A stretch of DNA of 64,000 bases from Actinomycetospora lemnae (GCF_028737315.1 NZ_JAQZAO010000012.1:1-64000); one strand, 5' to 3'; shown: positions 41,575 to 49,950, counted from the first letter of the stretch. Numbers and translations are program-made. Notes: generated from the letters alone by a model not told the origin.

Positions 41575-41817
41575 TCAGGTGTCGTGGCGCGCGCCCTGCC
41601 GGGTGCGGGCGGGGTCGACCTCGCGCTCGGGGAAGCGCCGCAGGTACTCGTCCTCGAGCTCGTGGGTGCGGCGGTCGTGGGCCGCGAGGGCGTCGTCGCT
41701 GCCGTGGCGGAACGTGGCGTGCCGCGTCTCGTGGAGGTGTCCCAGCTCCGTGAGCAGGGACTCGTCGTCGAGCTCGCGGGGGTCCCGTCCCGGCGCGCTG
41801 CCGTTGTCTGCGGTCAT
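41575..41817 (-). CDS. DUF6158 family small protein
   Basis: 80 residues. 'LDDESLLTELGHLHETRHAT' with 'FRHGSDDALAAHDRRTHELE' and ending 'EYLRRFPEREVDP' is the whole DUF6158 signature; a histidine-rich helical bundle without membrane segments. ATG 41817. It is followed 19 bp later by the deacetylase. Function unknown. Confidence 0.8.
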   Translation of the reverse strand: MTADNGSAPGRDPRELDDESLLTELGHLHETRHATFRHGSDDALAAHDRRTHELEDEYLRRFPEREVDPARTRQGARHDT

Positions 41818-41901
41818 GGGCCCGGGCGTACCCGGCGGGCCCCTCGCGCACCCTCCCGTACCCCCGTGGGAGCTCGCCCCGGATCGGGCACCCCGCTCGC
41901 C

Positions 41902-42342
41902 ATGGGACACCCCGAGACCATGATCGACGTCCCCGTCGGCCCCGACACGGTGTGGGCCGTCCTGGAGGACGGCTGGCTCTACCCCCTCTGGGTCGTCGGT
42001 GCGACGCACATGCGCGACGTGGACGACGCCTGGCCCGCGGTCGGGTCGCGCCTGCACCACAGCGTCGGTCCGTGGCCACTGCAGCTCGGCGACGACACCG
42101 AGGTGCTCGACGTCGACCCCGGCCGCATGCTGACCCTGCGGGCGCGGGCGTGGCCGTTCGGGACCGCGCGGGTGGTCCTCACCCTCGAGGCGACCGAGGT
42201 GGGGTGTCGCGTCCGCATGGCGGAGGAGGCCGACCAGGGCCTCGGGTGGCTCGTGCCGAGCATGCTCCAGGCGCCCTTCGTCGAGGCGCGCAACGCCGAG
42301 GCCCTGAGCCGCCTGGCCGACATCGCGACCCAGCGGGGCTGA
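41902..42342 (+). CDS. SRPBCC-family protein
   Basis: 146 residues. The START/Bet v1-like pattern: 'MIDVPVGPDTVWAVLEDGWL' then 'YPLWVVGATHMRDVDDAWPA', 'VGSRLHHSVGPWPLQLGD', beta-strands with 'VLDVDPGRMLTLRARAWPFG', and a long C-terminal helix ('VEARNAEALSRLADIA'). Such proteins bind hydrophobic ligands in a deep cavity. Divergent from the DUF6158 gene, with an 84-bp gap that contains CTCCC/GGGAG inverted arms. No operon partner gives a function. Confidence 0.85.
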   Translation: MGHPETMIDVPVGPDTVWAVLEDGWLYPLWVVGATHMRDVDDAWPAVGSRLHHSVGPWPLQLGDDTEVLDVDPGRMLTLRARAWPFGTARVVLTLEATEVGCRVRMAEEADQGLGWLVPSMLQAPFVEARNAEALSRLADIATQRG

Positions 42343-42355
42343 CGGGGGCGGCTGC

Positions 42356-42361
42356 TAGCTT
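42356..42361 (+). promoter_or_regulatory. TAGCTT -10 element, probable leaderless promoter
   Basis: Ends 7 bases before the ATG at 42369. No ribosome site is present. Confidence 0.5.
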
Positions 42362-42368
42362 CGCCGCC

Positions 42369-42713
42369 ATGGCCGACGTGCACGACGTCCGCCGGCTCGC
42401 GCTCGGCCTGGACGGCGTCGAGGAGCGCGACTGCGACGGCTTCGACTTCCGCGTGGGCGGGCGGGGCTTCGTCTGGTCCTACCCCGACCGCACCGGCGGC
42501 CGCCGGGTGCTGCGCACCGACGTCGCTGTGCTGTTCGTCGGCGACGAGGCCGAGCGCCAGGCGCTGCTGCGCGGCGAGCCGGACCTGTTCTTCTCGACGC
42601 CGTCGTACGAGGGCCTGCCCCTCGTGCTGCTGCGCCTGGAGGCCGTCGACGTGGCGCGCCTGGGCGAGCTGGTCACCGACGCGTGGCGCATGCGCGTCGA
42701 GCAGGGCGCCTGA
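42369..42713 (+). CDS. MmcQ/YjbR-family protein
   Basis: 114 residues. 'DVRRLALGLDGVEERDCDGF' leading to 'DFRVGGRGFVWSYPDR' and 'LLRGEPDLFFSTPSYEGLPL' fits the YjbR fold, with the conserved FxVxGKxF-like and PxxFYTPHYxGxxxV-like segments. Family members are called DNA-binding from structure, but their role is unknown. Leaderless start at ATG 42369. Ends 5 bp before the convergent enoyl-CoA hydratase. Confidence 0.85.
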   Translation: MADVHDVRRLALGLDGVEERDCDGFDFRVGGRGFVWSYPDRTGGRRVLRTDVAVLFVGDEAERQALLRGEPDLFFSTPSYEGLPLVLLRLEAVDVARLGELVTDAWRMRVEQGA

Positions 42714-42718
42714 GCGCG

Positions 42719-43513
42719 TCACTCGCCGGTGAACGTGGCCTTCCCGTGGCCCTGCTCGACGAACGACGCCATCGCCCCGCGCAGGTCGGCCGTCGCGAAC
42801 AGCGCGCCCGCCGCCTGCGGGGTCACCTCGTGCGCGGCCTCCAGCCCGCCCTCGGCGAGGTGGCGCAGGATCTCCTTCGTGGCCGCGTGCGCCCGGGTCG
42901 GGCCCGTGGCGAGCTGCGTGGCGAACGCCCGCGCGGCGTCGTCGAACCCGTCCTCGGGCATCAGCCGGTCGACGACGCCCCAGCCCTCGAGCTCCTCCGC
43001 GCCGAAGCGGCCCGCGGTCATGACGAGCAGGCGCGCCCGCCCCGCGCCGGCGCGCTCGGCGAGGCGCTGGGTGCCGCCCATCGCCGGGGTCAGGCCGACG
43101 GTGGCCTCGATGAGCCCGAACGACGCCCGCGGCGTGGCGATGATGAGGTCGCACGCGAGCGCCACCTCGAACGCCCAGGTCAGCGTCAGTCCGTGGGCGG
43201 CGAAGACGGTCGGGAACGGCAGGTGGTGGATGCGCCGGCCGATGTCGACGAGCTCGGCGAAGTACGCGGTGCCGCCCCCGACGTCGCCGGCCTGCGCCAT
43301 CGGGTGGAAGACCTGCTTGACGTCGACGCCGCCGCTGACGACCTTGCCCTCCGCGCGCACCAGCGCCGCGCGGGGCCGGGCGCCCTCCAGCTCGGCGACG
43401 GCCGCGCGCAGCGCCTCGTGCAGGTCCTCGTCGTAGAGGTTGAGCGGCGGGTGGTCGATGGTCACCACGGCGAGGCCGGCGTCGTCCACGTCGACGGTCA
43501 CGGGGGGCGTCAT
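42719..43513 (-). CDS. Enoyl-CoA hydratase/isomerase family protein
   Basis: 264 residues, crotonase fold. The oxyanion-hole region is 'EGKVVSGGVDVKQVFHPMAQ' (SGG in the first oxyanion loop), 'VFAAHGLTLTWAFEVALACD' (second loop, normally G-x-x-x-G-G-G; here AHGLTLTWAF) and 'FGLIEATVGLTPAMGGTQRL' (catalytic-Glu region). The second loop departs from the usual GGG, so the reaction may not be simple hydration. The gene is followed on the left by the convergent YjbR gene. No other beta-oxidation gene is adjacent. Confidence 0.82.
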   Translation of the reverse strand: MTPPVTVDVDDAGLAVVTIDHPPLNLYDEDLHEALRAAVAELEGARPRAALVRAEGKVVSGGVDVKQVFHPMAQAGDVGGGTAYFAELVDIGRRIHHLPFPTVFAAHGLTLTWAFEVALACDLIIATPRASFGLIEATVGLTPAMGGTQRLAERAGAGRARLLVMTAGRFGAEELEGWGVVDRLMPEDGFDDAARAFATQLATGPTRAHAATKEILRHLAEGGLEAAHEVTPQAAGALFATADLRGAMASFVEQGHGKATFTGE

Positions 43514-43528
43514 GACGGAGAACCTGCC

Positions 43529-44101
43529 CTACACCGGCCGTCCGAGCAGCGCGAGGAGCACGTCGCGGGGCTCGTCGCTGCGCGGGGTCACCGGGGCGGC
43601 CCACAGCCCGGGGCCGGTGAGCATGACCGGCTCGCCGCGGACGTACGCGAGCGCGCGGTCCACGCCGACCGGGTCGAGCTCCTCGTCGAGGCCGGCGCCG
43701 CGCGCGAGGTCCCACTCGTGGACGGTGAGGTCGAGCAGCATCTGCTCGGCGTACTCCTCGACCGGGATCCACCCGAACGACGTGTGCACGCGGGGGGCGT
43801 GGGTGTCGGTCGCCGTCCAGGCCGGCCGCGACCGGGCGACGGCGCGCTCCCACGCACCCCGCGGGTCGCCCTGGAGCAGGTCGCCCTCGTAGCGGTCGCC
43901 GACCACGTCCATCGTCGTGCCCGCCAGGACGTGCGGTGCCCAGAGGTGCTCGAGGCAGAGGTGCGCGACGAGGTCGCCGACGGTCCACGCGGTGCACGGG
44001 CTCGGCGCGGCCCAGGCGTCGGGGCGCACGGCGCGGACCCGGGCGGTGACGCGGTCCACGGCGCCGGGGAGGAGGGGGCGGGCGTCGGCGGTGTCGGTCA
44101 C
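43529..44101 (-). CDS. TIGR03086 / DinB-fold maleylpyruvate isomerase-like protein
   Basis: 190 residues. 'SPCTAWTVGDLVAHLCLEHL' is the TIGR03086 start (C-x-x-W-x-V-x-x-L-x-x-H), and 'YAEQMLLDLTVHEWDLARGA' supplies the second histidine block (TVHxWDLAR). The two His blocks form the metal site of the four-helix DinB fold. Mycothiol-dependent reactions are known for relatives. Starts with GTG 44101; it is 15 bp upstream of the enoyl-CoA hydratase on the same strand, so probably an operon. Confidence 0.82.
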   Translation of the reverse strand: MTDTADARPLLPGAVDRVTARVRAVRPDAWAAPSPCTAWTVGDLVAHLCLEHLWAPHVLAGTTMDVVGDRYEGDLLQGDPRGAWERAVARSRPAWTATDTHAPRVHTSFGWIPVEEYAEQMLLDLTVHEWDLARGAGLDEELDPVGVDRALAYVRGEPVMLTGPGLWAAPVTPRSDEPRDVLLALLGRPV

Positions 44102-44153
44102 GGACGCCGACCCTGCTCCTCGCCGGCCGCGCCGTCGAGAGCACCCCGGACGG

Positions 44154-44390
44154 TCAGTCGCGCGGGGCCGCGACGAGCACGCCGACGGGTGCCGCGGTGG
44201 GGATCGTCCGCTCGAGGCGCAGGCCGGCGCGGTCGAGGAGGGCCGCGTACTCCCGCTCGGTGCGCTCCCGGCCCCCGACCAGGGCGATCATCATGATGTC
44301 GAGCAGCTTGCCGACGTGCGGCTCGTCGCCCTCGGGCAGCACCACCTCGAGGACGAGCAGGCGACCGGCCGCGTCCATGGCCGTGCGCAC
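44154..44390 (-). pseudogene. C-terminal remnant of an O-methyltransferase
   Basis: 78 codons: 'MDAAGRLLVLEVVLPEGDEP' then 'KLLDIMMIALVGGRERTERE', 'YAALLDRAGLRLERTIPTAA' and a normal C-terminus. This is the last fifth of a PF00891-type (hydroxyneurine/acetylserotonin-like) O-methyltransferase of about 340 residues; the dimerisation domain and the SAM-binding GxGxG part are missing. Nothing coding for them is found in the ~90 bp upstream in any frame. I read it as a deletion remnant; expression of the fragment cannot be excluded. Confidence 0.7.
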
Positions 44391-44479
44391 GTTCCTCGCT
44401 GAACACGCCGCGCGAGGACGAGCGCGGCGGGGGCCGCGAGAGCGTCACGATTCGACCCGCGGGGTCGCCGGACGCGCGG

Positions 44480-45556
44480 CTACTGGCGCGCCGGGGTGAG
44501 CCCGCTCGTCGGGAGGTGGAGGGTCAGGCGCACCGTCGTCCCGTCGCGGGGGTCGCTGTGGACCTGCACGAGGTCGCAGAGCTGGTGGGCCAGCCGCAGG
44601 CCGTAGCCCCGGCCCTCGGCGGGGCCGCAGGGGTGGCGCCCGACGAGCGGGTCGGCGATCCAGCCGCTGTCCTGCACCTCGCAGACCACGGCGGCCGGCT
44701 CCACCGCCTCCCAGCCCGGCGCGCCCGCGCCACGGGTCCACAGCGCGAGGAGGCCCGGGCGCCCGGTGTGCACCACGGTGTTCACCGCGACCTCGTAGGC
44801 GGCCAGGGCGAGGTCTGCGGCCCGGTCCTCGTCGAGCCCGGCGCGCAGCGCGTGCTCGACGACGGCGGTGCGCACCGTGCGTGGCCCGGTCGGCGCGCTG
44901 AACACGAGCGTCTCGCCGAGCTCGGTCGGCTCGGCGAGCGGCCCGGCGACGCCCTGCGCGAGCTCGGTGGGGTCGACGTAGCGCCCGCTCGACGTGGTGT
45001 GCCCGTGCTCGACGAGGACGGGGTGCGTGCGCTGCGCGTCGGCGATCGCGGCGGGGGCGAGTGCGGTGGTGTCGTACGGGCAGAGCACGGTCGCCGGGCG
45101 GTCGGCGAGCGCGACGTTGATGAGGGCCTCGTGCTGGACCGCGGCGGCGTACTCCTGCGGGCTGCGCCCGGCCCAGATCGGTTCGCCGATGATGCGCACC
45201 CGCCCACGGTCGGCGTGCTCGTCGACGAACGCCCGCAGGACCCCGGCGATGATGCGGCCGGGGTTGCGACCGGCGAGCGTCATGTCGTGGAGGGCGACCC
45301 GCGCCGCGAGCGGGCCCAGGGCGTCCTCCACGAGGGCGAGACGGCTGGGCGGCGCGGCCATCATGACGGGCTCGTCGCGCTCCAGACCCTCGCGCAGGAA
45401 GGGGACCGTCCCGGCGACGTAGGCGTCGTCGTCGGCGTAGAACAGGGCCGGGTGGACGAGCGTGCCGGCCCCGCCGTCGCGGCTCGACGACGCGTGCGCG
45501 TGTCCGGCACTCACTGCAGCGACTCCGTGGTGTCGAGGTCCTGGCGCCGCCATCAT
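44480..45556 (-). CDS. MEDS-domain plus HATPase regulator (RsbA/anti-sigma type)
   Basis: 358 residues. N-terminal MEDS-like domain: 'LVHPALFYADDDAYVAGTVP' to 'RVRIIGEPIWAGRSPQEYAA', then 'CPYDTTALAPAAIADAQRTH'. C-terminal serine-kinase-like HATPase: 'DLALAAYEVAVNTVVHTGRP' (N-box), 'VVCEVQDSGWIADP' (G1 D-x-G), 'GRGYGLRLAHQLCDLV' (G2). This is the RsbA/anti-sigma arrangement used in actinobacterial stress signalling. ATG 45556 is the first start; GTG 45514 is an alternative. A CTCAyCC-like site is 40 bp upstream. Confidence 0.85.
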   Translation of the reverse strand: MMAAPGPRHHGVAAVSAGHAHASSSRDGGAGTLVHPALFYADDDAYVAGTVPFLREGLERDEPVMMAAPPSRLALVEDALGPLAARVALHDMTLAGRNPGRIIAGVLRAFVDEHADRGRVRIIGEPIWAGRSPQEYAAAVQHEALINVALADRPATVLCPYDTTALAPAAIADAQRTHPVLVEHGHTTSSGRYVDPTELAQGVAGPLAEPTELGETLVFSAPTGPRTVRTAVVEHALRAGLDEDRAADLALAAYEVAVNTVVHTGRPGLLALWTRGAGAPGWEAVEPAAVVCEVQDSGWIADPLVGRHPCGPAEGRGYGLRLAHQLCDLVQVHSDPRDGTTVRLTLHLPTSGLTPARQ

Positions 45557-45596
45557 GCCTGGTCCAGGGCCTGATCACCGCCCTCACCCGCCGGTT

Positions 45597-45615
45597 CTCA
45601 CCGACCACGGGCGAG
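45597..45615. promoter_or_regulatory. CTCAyCC-like site (two mismatches)
   Basis: CTCACCG ACCAC GGGCGAG, with another left half-site CTCACCC at 45583-45589. Located 40 bp upstream of the MEDS/HATPase start on the minus strand. Confidence 0.4.
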
Positions 45616-45696
45616 GTGAGCAACAGCGTGGTGCCGATGCCCCGGTGACCTTCCCCCGGTTGCGCCACCACGGCGCGGCGACGGCGCGGGGACGCC

Positions 45697-45900
45697 TCAG
45701 CGGCGGCCCTTGCTCTGCCAGTAGCCCGGGCCGGGGGTGTCGACCGTGTGACGCCGGCTCTTCGCGTTCCACGACCAGCGGCCGGCGCCCAGCCCCCAGC
45801 TGACGCCGTCGGGCCCGACGTGCAGGCGCAGCGGCCCGAACCGGAACGTGCGGCGCATGTGGTGGCGCGGATGGACGTGGGGCAGCAGGCGAAATCCCAC
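45697..45900 (-). CDS. Small DUF4236-like protein
   Basis: 67 residues: 'RRTFRFGPLRLHVGPDGVSW' then 'GLGAGRWSWNAKSRRHTVDT' and 'PGPGYWQSKGRR'. The FRFGPLRLxxxxxGxSxGxGxxRxxxxxxxRxTxxxPGxGxxxS pattern recalls the beta-rich DUF4236. Start decided by ribosome site: AAGGAGG five bases before GTG 45900 is the strongest in this region; an ATG 5 codons further up overlaps that site. Isolated gene in a 430-bp stretch. Function unknown. Confidence 0.65.
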   Translation of the reverse strand: MGFRLLPHVHPRHHMRRTFRFGPLRLHVGPDGVSWGLGAGRWSWNAKSRRHTVDTPGPGYWQSKGRR

Positions 45901-45990
45901 GGGGACCTCCTTCATGGCTGTCGGTGCGACAACGGCTGCCCGACCCACGGGGTTCCCGAACGGCGCCATCCGGACGAACCGGGTGCGCGG

Positions 45991-47190
45991 TCAGGTGGTG
46001 GCGGGGATCTCGGCACGCGCGGCGGCCCGGTCCGCGGCCGCCGCGCGGTGGCGCAGCAGCATCCGCCGCCCGACGAGCACGCCGAGCCCGGCGACGAGCA
46101 TCGCCGCCGCGGCGACGACCCAGGCCACCGCGAACGAGAGCCCCGTGGCGAGCAGGCCGAACCCGACCGGCCCCAGGCACCCGCCCGCGTACACCCCGAC
46201 CTGCACGATCGCGGTCGCCGCGGCCGGCGCGGCCGGGTTGAGGCGCACCACGGCGAACTGCAGCAGCCCGGGCCACGACCAGCCGAGCCCGAAGCCCAGC
46301 ACCGTGCCGACGACCAGCGCGAGCGAGCCCGGCACCGCGAGCAGCAGGACACCCGCCGCCCCGAGGATCAGGCACCCCGCGACCACCGCGACGTGCCCGC
46401 CGCCGCGCCGGTCGGCGAGCCACCCGTGGAGCATGCGCATGGCCACCGCGACGACGCTGCCCAGCGTCAGCACCAGGCCGGCGAGCCCGGGGGCGACGCC
46501 GCCGTCGACGGCCGAGGCGACGAGGAAGATGCTCAGGCCCGTGGAGCTCGCCGCGCCGAGGCCGGCCGCGATCCCGATGACGACGAGCGCACCGGTCGCG
46601 CGCTCGGCGGTGCGGTCGGCGGAGCGCTCCTCGGGCCCCGACCCGTGCGGCGCCACGGCCAGCGCCGCCAGCGCGATGGCCGCGCCGATCACGTACGCCC
46701 AGCGCCAGCCGACCGTCAGCCCGACGGCCGGCACCGCGAGGCCGGCGAGGAGGGTCGCCAGCGGGACGCAGGCCTGCTTGACCCCGAACGACAGCCCGAG
46801 CCGCGCCGCCGGCATCGCGCGGGCGAGGGTGAGGTTGGTGCTGAGCTGGCCCATGACGTTGGTCCACGCCCCGAGCAGCACGATGGCGACGACGGCCGTG
46901 GAGCTGCGGGCGAGCCAGGCCGTCGCCAGCATCGCGACGGCGGCGCCGACCAGCCCGATCCGGCTGGTCCGCCGCGACCCGAGCCGCTCGACGAGCTTGC
47001 CGACCGGCAGTGACACCAGCGCCGACACCCCGAAGTAGGCGGACACCACGAGGCCCAGCGCGGCCGGGTCGAACCCCAGCTCCGCGCCGATCTGCACCGA
47101 CAGCGCGCCCAGCAGGAACACCGGCAGCACCGTGGCGGTGGTGATCGCGACGGCGCCCGCCCCGGTCCGCAGTGCCGACTGCTCGCTCAT
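45991..47190 (-). CDS. MFS transporter
   Basis: 399 residues, 12 helices. 'FDPAALGLVVSAYFGVSALV' and 'SLPVGKLVERLGSRRTSRIG' give helix 2 and motif A (GKLVERLGSRR); 'ASSTGLSIFLVASAVDGGVA' and 'MLHGWLADRRGGGHVAVVAG' give the second half. Substrate unknown. ATG 47190 is preceded by TAGCAT at 47204-47199, 8 bases away, hence a leaderless transcript; the longer reading lacks a ribosome site. It runs in the same direction as the sigma-factor gene, 11 bp downstream of its end. Confidence 0.85.
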   Translation of the reverse strand: MSEQSALRTGAGAVAITTATVLPVFLLGALSVQIGAELGFDPAALGLVVSAYFGVSALVSLPVGKLVERLGSRRTSRIGLVGAAVAMLATAWLARSSTAVVAIVLLGAWTNVMGQLSTNLTLARAMPAARLGLSFGVKQACVPLATLLAGLAVPAVGLTVGWRWAYVIGAAIALAALAVAPHGSGPEERSADRTAERATGALVVIGIAAGLGAASSTGLSIFLVASAVDGGVAPGLAGLVLTLGSVVAVAMRMLHGWLADRRGGGHVAVVAGCLILGAAGVLLLAVPGSLALVVGTVLGFGLGWSWPGLLQFAVVRLNPAAPAAATAIVQVGVYAGGCLGPVGFGLLATGLSFAVAWVVAAAAMLVAGLGVLVGRRMLLRHRAAAADRAAARAEIPATT

Positions 47191-47198
47191 CGTGAGCA

Positions 47199-47204
47199 AT
47201 GCTA
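47199..47204 (-). promoter_or_regulatory. TAGCAT -10 element, leaderless MFS promoter
   Basis: On the minus strand TAGCAT ends 8 bases before ATG 47190. It overlaps the 3' end of the sigma gene, so the MFS gene has its own promoter. Confidence 0.45.
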
Positions 47205-48436
47205 ACCGACGTCGGGGGACGAACGGGACGCCCGCTCCTCGAGGTAGCGCTGCTCGGCGCGGTTGAGCGCGGCGCGGGCCGCCCGCCGGTAGTGCTCGCA
47301 CGCGCCGGCGTGGTCGCCGAGGCGCTCGAGCAGGTGCGCGCGGACGGCATCGGGGCGGTGGCTGCGGCGCAGGCGGGGGTCGTCGGCGACGGTGTCGAGG
47401 ACGGCGAGCCCGGCCCGCGGCCCCTGCGCCATGCCGACGGCGACCGCGCGGTTCAGCGTCACCACCGGGTTGTCGGTGCGGCGCTCGAGCAGGCCGTAGA
47501 GGACGACGATCTGCGCCCAGTCGGTGTCGGCGTCGCCGGCCGCCTCGGCGTGCACGGCCGCGATGGCCGCCTGGAGCTGGTAGGGGCCGAGCGGGCCGGC
47601 GGCGAGCGCGGCCGCGAGCAGCGTGGTCGCCTCGGCGATGGCCGCGTGGTCCCAGCGCGCGCGGTCCTGCTCGGCGAGCCCGACCATCCGCCCGTCGGGC
47701 CCGACCCGCGCGTCGCGGCGGGCGTCGGTGAGCAGCATGAGAGCGAGCAGACCCGCGACCTCGCCGTCGCCGGGCAGCAGGCGGTGCAGCCGGCGCACGA
47801 GCCGGATCGCCTCGGCGGTGAGGTCGACGCGGGTCAGCGACGGCCCCGCGGTGGCCGTGTAGCCCTCGTCGAAGACCAGGTAGAGGACGTGCAGGGCGCT
47901 GGCCAGGCGTGCGTCGCGGTACGCGGGCGGGGCGTCGAGGCCGGCGTCGGCGATCGTCGCCTTCGCCCGGCCGATCCGCTGGGCCATCGTCGCCTCGGGG
48001 ACGAGGAACGCCCGCGCGATCTCGCGGGTCCGCAGACCGCCGACGGCGCGCAGGGTCAGCGCGATCCGGCTGGGCTCCGACAGCGCGGGGTGGGCGCAGA
48101 GCAGGAGCAGCGCGAGGGTGTCGTCGGCGGGGTCGCCGTCGACCGTCCGCGGGCCGGCTCCCCGGACCGGTCGCGCGCCGCCAGCGCGTCCTCCCGGCGG
48201 CGGCGCGAGGACTCGCTGCGCTGCAGGTCGGTGAGCCGCCGTCCGGCCACCGTGACGAGCCAGGCGACCGGTTCGTCGGGGACCCCGTCGCGCGGCCAGC
48301 CGGTGGCCGCGGCGAGCAGCGCCTCCTGGACGGCGTCCTCGCACAGCGCGAACTGCCCGTGGCGGCGGACCAGCGCGCCGAGGACCTGCGGCGCCGCGGC
48401 GCGCAGCAGCTCCTCGACGGCGCGGTCGGCGCTCAC
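47202..48436 (-). pseudogene. ECF42-type sigma factor, reading frame broken by one missing base
   Basis: Frame 1 from GTG 48436 encodes region 2: 'LVRRHGQFALCEDAVQEALL', 'WPRDGVPDEPVAWLVTVAGR', 'RLTDLQRSESSRRRREDALA'. Frame 2, entered around 48135-48175, continues with 'DDTLALLLLCAHPALSEPSR', 'ALTLRAVGGLRTREIARAFL' (region 4) and a long TPR-like extension to 'AEQRYLEERASRSSPDVG'. One inserted base gives 411 residues, the normal ECF42 length. A G run (CCCC on plus, 48160-48163) is the likeliest site. Start overlaps the DGPF gene stop (GTGA). It would control the DGPF gene in ECF42 systems. Confidence 0.8.
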
Positions 48437-48813
48437 GGGGTGTCCGGCTCCCCCAGCCCGTAGCCCGCCGTGAAGATCACCGGGCGGACCTCGACGGGGA
48501 GCCGGTCGGTGCCGGGGATCATCGCCGCGAGCTCGTACGCGCGCTCGGGACCGTCGCAGTCCACGACGTAGAAGCCGCCCATGTACTCCTTGGCCTCGAG
48601 GAACGGGCCGTCGGTCACCGTCACCGCGCCGGGCCGGCCGCGCACCACCGCGCTCTGCGACGGGTCGGCGAGCGCGTGGGTCCCGACCATCTCCCCCGAC
48701 GCGGTGATGGTGTCCATGAACCCCTGCTGGCCGGAGGCGATCTCGTTCCGCTCGTCCTCGGACAGCGACTCCCAGACCTCGGGGTTCATCTGGATGATCA
48801 GCAGGTACTTCAC
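48433..48813 (-). CDS. YCII-domain DGPF protein, partner of ECF42 sigma
   Basis: 126 residues. 'VKYLLIIQMNPEVWESLSED' start, 'AVTVTDGPFLEAKEYMGGFY' containing the name-giving DGPF-x-E motif, and 'VVDCDGPERAYELAAMIPGT' as in YCII-related dimeric alpha-beta barrels; 'PVEVRPVIF' ends the domain. Genes for DGPF proteins are the conserved partners and targets of ECF42 sigma factors. GTG 48813 follows GAGGAGG. Biochemical role unknown; it may bind a small ligand. Confidence 0.88.
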   Translation of the reverse strand: MKYLLIIQMNPEVWESLSEDERNEIASGQQGFMDTITASGEMVGTHALADPSQSAVVRGRPGAVTVTDGPFLEAKEYMGGFYVVDCDGPERAYELAAMIPGTDRLPVEVRPVIFTAGYGLGEPDTP

Positions 48814-48931
48814 GGGTCCTCCTCGGTCGCCGGCCCCGCGTACCGGGGCCGTCCGGCAGCACGTCGGAGCCGGCCGCTCGCCCCTCGACATCCTCGTCGT
48901 GTGACGACGGTCACGGCACGACGACGTCGAG

Positions 48932-49900
48932 GTGACCGGGTCGGCTCCGACCGCGGGTCATGACCTCCCCGCGGACCGTCCGACACGCGACCCGGCCCTC
49001 GCCCTGGTGGGGCGGCTCGACCCCGCGAGCGTCGCGCTCTCGCTGCTCGCCGTGCTGCCGGTGGTGTGGGGCGTCAAGGTCGCGGCCACCGGGACGGCGC
49101 CGCTGGTGGCCGCCGGAGCCGCGCTCGTCGGCGGCATCACGGTGGGCGTGGTGTTCGTCCGCCGGCAGCTCCGCCTCGAGCGCCCGCTGCTCGACCTCGG
49201 CCTGTTCCGGCGGCGGCGGGTGACGGTCGTGCTCGGCGCGCTGGTCGGCGCCGGCGTGGCGATGGCGGGCACCGGCCTGCTCGTCACCCAGTACCTGCAG
49301 GTCGTGGTCGGTCTCTCCCCCGTCGCCGCGGCGATCTGGTTCGCGCCCATGGGGCTCGGCGTGGCCGCGGGGACGCTGCTGACGCCGGTGCTGGTCCGCC
49401 GGGTGCGCCCGCACGTCGCGGTGGCCGGCGGGCTCGCGCTCGCGGCCCTCGGCGCGCTGCTCCTCGTGCTCGTGCCGGTCGAGGGCGGCGCACCCGTCGC
49501 GGTCCTGGCGGTCACCGTGCTCGCGCTCGGGACCGGCCCGCTCTTCGCGCGGGGCATCGGGAGCATCGTCGGCGCCGTGCCCGCGACCCGGGCCGGCGCG
49601 GCCGCCTCGCTGGCCGAGACGGGCAACTACCTCGGGGGCGCGCTCGGCCTCGCCCTGCTGGGCACCCTGGCCGCCGCGGCGTACCGGGGGGCGATGGGGA
49701 CGACCGACGGCGCGGCGCGCGAGACGGTCAGCGGCGCCGCCGCGGAGGCCGCGACCCTGCCCGCCGGAGAGGCCGGCGAGCTCCTGCGCGCGGCGCACGA
49801 GGCCTTCACCGGCAGCCTGCACCTCGTCGGCGTCGTCGCCGCGGCGCTCTTCGTCGTCCTGGCCGTGGCGACGAGCCAGGTCCGGCCGGACACGCCGTGA
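48932..49900 (+). pseudogene. 5'-truncated DHA2 MFS transporter
   Basis: 322 codons that start directly in the central region of a 14-helix drug exporter: 'LDPASVALSLLAVLPVVWGV' is the inter-half helix 7 region, 'RRQLRLERPLLDLGLFRRRR' the conserved loop before helix 9, then five to six further helices and 'GSLHLVGVVAAALFVVLAVA'. Helices 1-6 with motifs A to C are missing, and the 118 bp upstream, which adjoin the DGPF gene start, code for nothing like them. A GTG at 48932 may still allow translation. Deletion remnant or half-transporter. Confidence 0.7.
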
Positions 49901-49950
49901 CGACGGGGGCTGTGGCCCCGCGGGTATGAGGCGCGGGACCACAGCCGGTA

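Noticed and set aside
44485-44500. GGGGTGAG as a further regulon site
   Set aside because: No left arm at the required distance, and it lies in the coding end of the MEDS gene.
45583-45601. CTCACCC as a complete palindrome
   Set aside because: The right arm (TTCTCAC) does not match; kept only as a half-site.
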